Source of the DNA: Planctomycetota bacterium
Lineage (GTDB): Bacteria; Planctomycetota; UBA11346
Length of the DNA: 6,466 bases
Direction: 5' to 3'
NCBI GenBank assembly: GCA_013816415.1
Contig: JACDEN010000163.1
Span: 1-6,466, forward strand
The translations under genes were made by a program, and so were the position numbers. Positions 5,373 through 6,466 of the stretch are shown in pieces. The notes beneath the pieces were generated by a model. It did not search any database. It worked only from the letters and a program-made list of their open reading frames with translations, and was not told the origin of the DNA. The number at the start of each line of letters is the position of its first letter. Positions within the stretch are counted from its first letter, which is position 1.

Positions 5373-6466
5373 GAGACCTCGAGCCAGGTCCTGCCGATGC
5401 GGGCGTTGGCGACGAGAGCGACATCGAGCTTCCAGGCGCCGATCATCGCATCGCGCAGCGCGAGCACGGCCTTCGGCGCGACGTCCTCCTGGGCTTCGAC
5501 CAGCAGTTCGTCGTGGATCTGCAGGACCAGACGCGCGCCATCGGGAAGCATCGAATCGCAGCGCAGCATCGCGCGCTTGATCAGGTCGGCGGCGCTGCCC
5601 TGGATGGTGCTGTTGAGCGCGATGCGCTCGCCCTGCAGGCGTTCATTGCGGTTGCCGCTGGCGAGCTGCGGGATGTAGCGGCGGCGGCCGGCCATGGTCT
5701 GGGCGTAGCCGCGCGCGGTGGCTTCGGCGATCACCCCGGCGATGTAGGCCTTCACGCTCGAGAAGCGCGCGAAGTAGCCGTCGATGAAGGTCTGGGCCTC
5801 GGCCCGGCCGATGCCCAGCTGCTGCGACAGGCCGAAGGCGGTCTGGCCGTAGATGATGCCGAAGTTGATCGCCTTGGCGGCGTTGCGCTGGACCGGGGTC
5901 ACCGAGGCCTCGTCGCAGTGGTTGACCTGGGCGGCGACGAAGCGATGGATGTCGGCGCCGCCGTGGAAGGCGTGCGCCAGCGTCGGATCGTCGCAGAGGT
6001 GCGCGAGCACGCGCAGCTCGATCTGGCTGTAGTCGGCGGCGAGGAAGAGCTTGCCCGGCCCGGCGATGAAGCCGGCGCGGATCTCGCGGCCGAGATCGGT
6101 CTTCTTGGGGATGTTCTGCAGATTGGGGCTATCCGAGCTGAGCCGCCCGGTCTCGGTGCCGGTCTGCTTGAAGTTGGTGTGGATGCGCCCGGTCGCCGGA
6201 TTGATGTAGCCGGGCAGCTTCTCGAGGTAGGTGCCGATCAGCTTGGAGAGCATCCGGTGCTGGAGCAGCAGGTCGGGGAGCTCGTGCTGGTGTCGTAGGG
6301 TCTCGAGCACCGCGGCGTCGGTCGACGGCCCGCTCTTCGTGCGGGTGATCACCGGCAGCTTGAGCTTGTCGAAGAGCAGCTCGGCGATCTGCTTCGGGCT
6401 GGCGGGATTGAAGGTCGGACCGGCGACGGCGCGGATCGAGGCCTTCACCGATTCGAGGTACTGCTC
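5369..6466 (-). CDS. polA: DNA polymerase I, C-terminal polymerase domain (5' end outside window)
   Basis: The visible 365 residues form most of the family A polymerase domain, which fills gaps and replaces RNA primers in replication and repair. In order, counted from the window edge: end of the thumb side with FNPASPKQIAELLFDKL and TKSGPSTDAAVLETL; TNFKQTGTETGRLSS and PNLQNIP (about 97-120); motif A DYSQIELRVLAHL (145-157) with the first catalytic Asp; motif B in the fingers, RNAAKAINFGIIYG (194-207), keeping the Arg, Lys, Phe and Tyr at the positions that contact the incoming nucleotide; and motif C QIHDELLVEA (316-325) with the second catalytic Asp. Phe, not Tyr, at the O-helix position matches the E. 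coli enzyme. All catalytic residues in view are present, so the enzyme should be active. The 5'-nuclease and any 3'-5' exonuclease domain lie outside the window. The frame is open to the window edge; no start codon is in view. Confidence 0.95.
   Translation of the reverse strand, partial: EQYLESVKASIRAVAGPTFNPASPKQIAELLFDKLKLPVITRTKSGPSTDAAVLETLRHQHELPDLLLQHRMLSKLIGTYLEKLPGYINPATGRIHTNFKQTGTETGRLSSDSPNLQNIPKKTDLGREIRAGFIAGPGKLFLAADYSQIELRVLAHLCDDPTLAHAFHGGADIHRFVAAQVNHCDEASVTPVQRNAAKAINFGIIYGQTAFGLSQQLGIGRAEAQTFIDGYFARFSSVKAYIAGVIAEATARGYAQTMAGRRRYIPQLASGNRNERLQGERIALNSTIQGSAADLIKRAMLRCDSMLPDGARLVLQIHDELLVEAQEDVAPKAVLALRDAMIGAWKLDVALVANARIGRTWLEVS

Noticed and set aside
5126..6298. Plus-strand open frame (390 codons) opposite polA
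   Set aside because: It runs antisense to the polymerase motifs A, B and C. Its product is an Ala/Gly/Asp/Val-rich sequence with no recognisable domain.

Overview
The window is GC-rich and tightly packed, with three genes or gene parts on the minus strand and one on the plus strand. Reading the minus strand in the direction of transcription, it holds the C-terminal part of DNA polymerase I (polA), a 173-base gap, a single 837-codon gene joining a dephospho-CoA kinase-like (CoaE) domain to a complete transcription termination factor Rho, and then, four bases later, an exported glycoside hydrolase-like protein. The C-terminal end of a diacylglycerol kinase-family protein lies on the plus strand and converges on the hydrolase gene with only six bases between them.

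The organism is a high-GC bacterium. From memory, polA, coaE and rho lying together in that order is a planctomycete arrangement, and the hydrolase, with an Ig-like N-terminal domain before a barrel, also fits that phylum. The assignment (Planctomycetes, perhaps Phycisphaerae-like) is an inference from context, because the window contains no rRNA or other taxonomic marker.

The notable object is the CoaE-Rho protein. Its order is: a basic tail with an AT-hook-like RRRGRPPK, an acidic stretch, a CoaE-like P-loop kinase domain (about residues 84-275), a disordered linker of about 120 residues rich in Gly, Gln, Asp, Arg and Asn, and a full Rho core with RNA-binding domain and RecA-type ATPase (about 411-837). 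The reading frame is unbroken and has no ATG between the two enzymes. The kinase keeps its P-loop and a key Asp but differs from the usual consensus at several other motifs.

The 72 bases directly before the rho start codon are strongly C-rich and G-poor on the transcribed strand (35 C, 10 G). This is the composition of a Rho loading site and suggests that Rho controls its own synthesis. The hydrolase start lies just after the rho stop, so its translation may be coupled to rho. Central information processing (polA, rho), CoA biosynthesis (the CoaE domain) and an exported carbohydrate-active protein thus appear to share one transcription direction and perhaps one operon.
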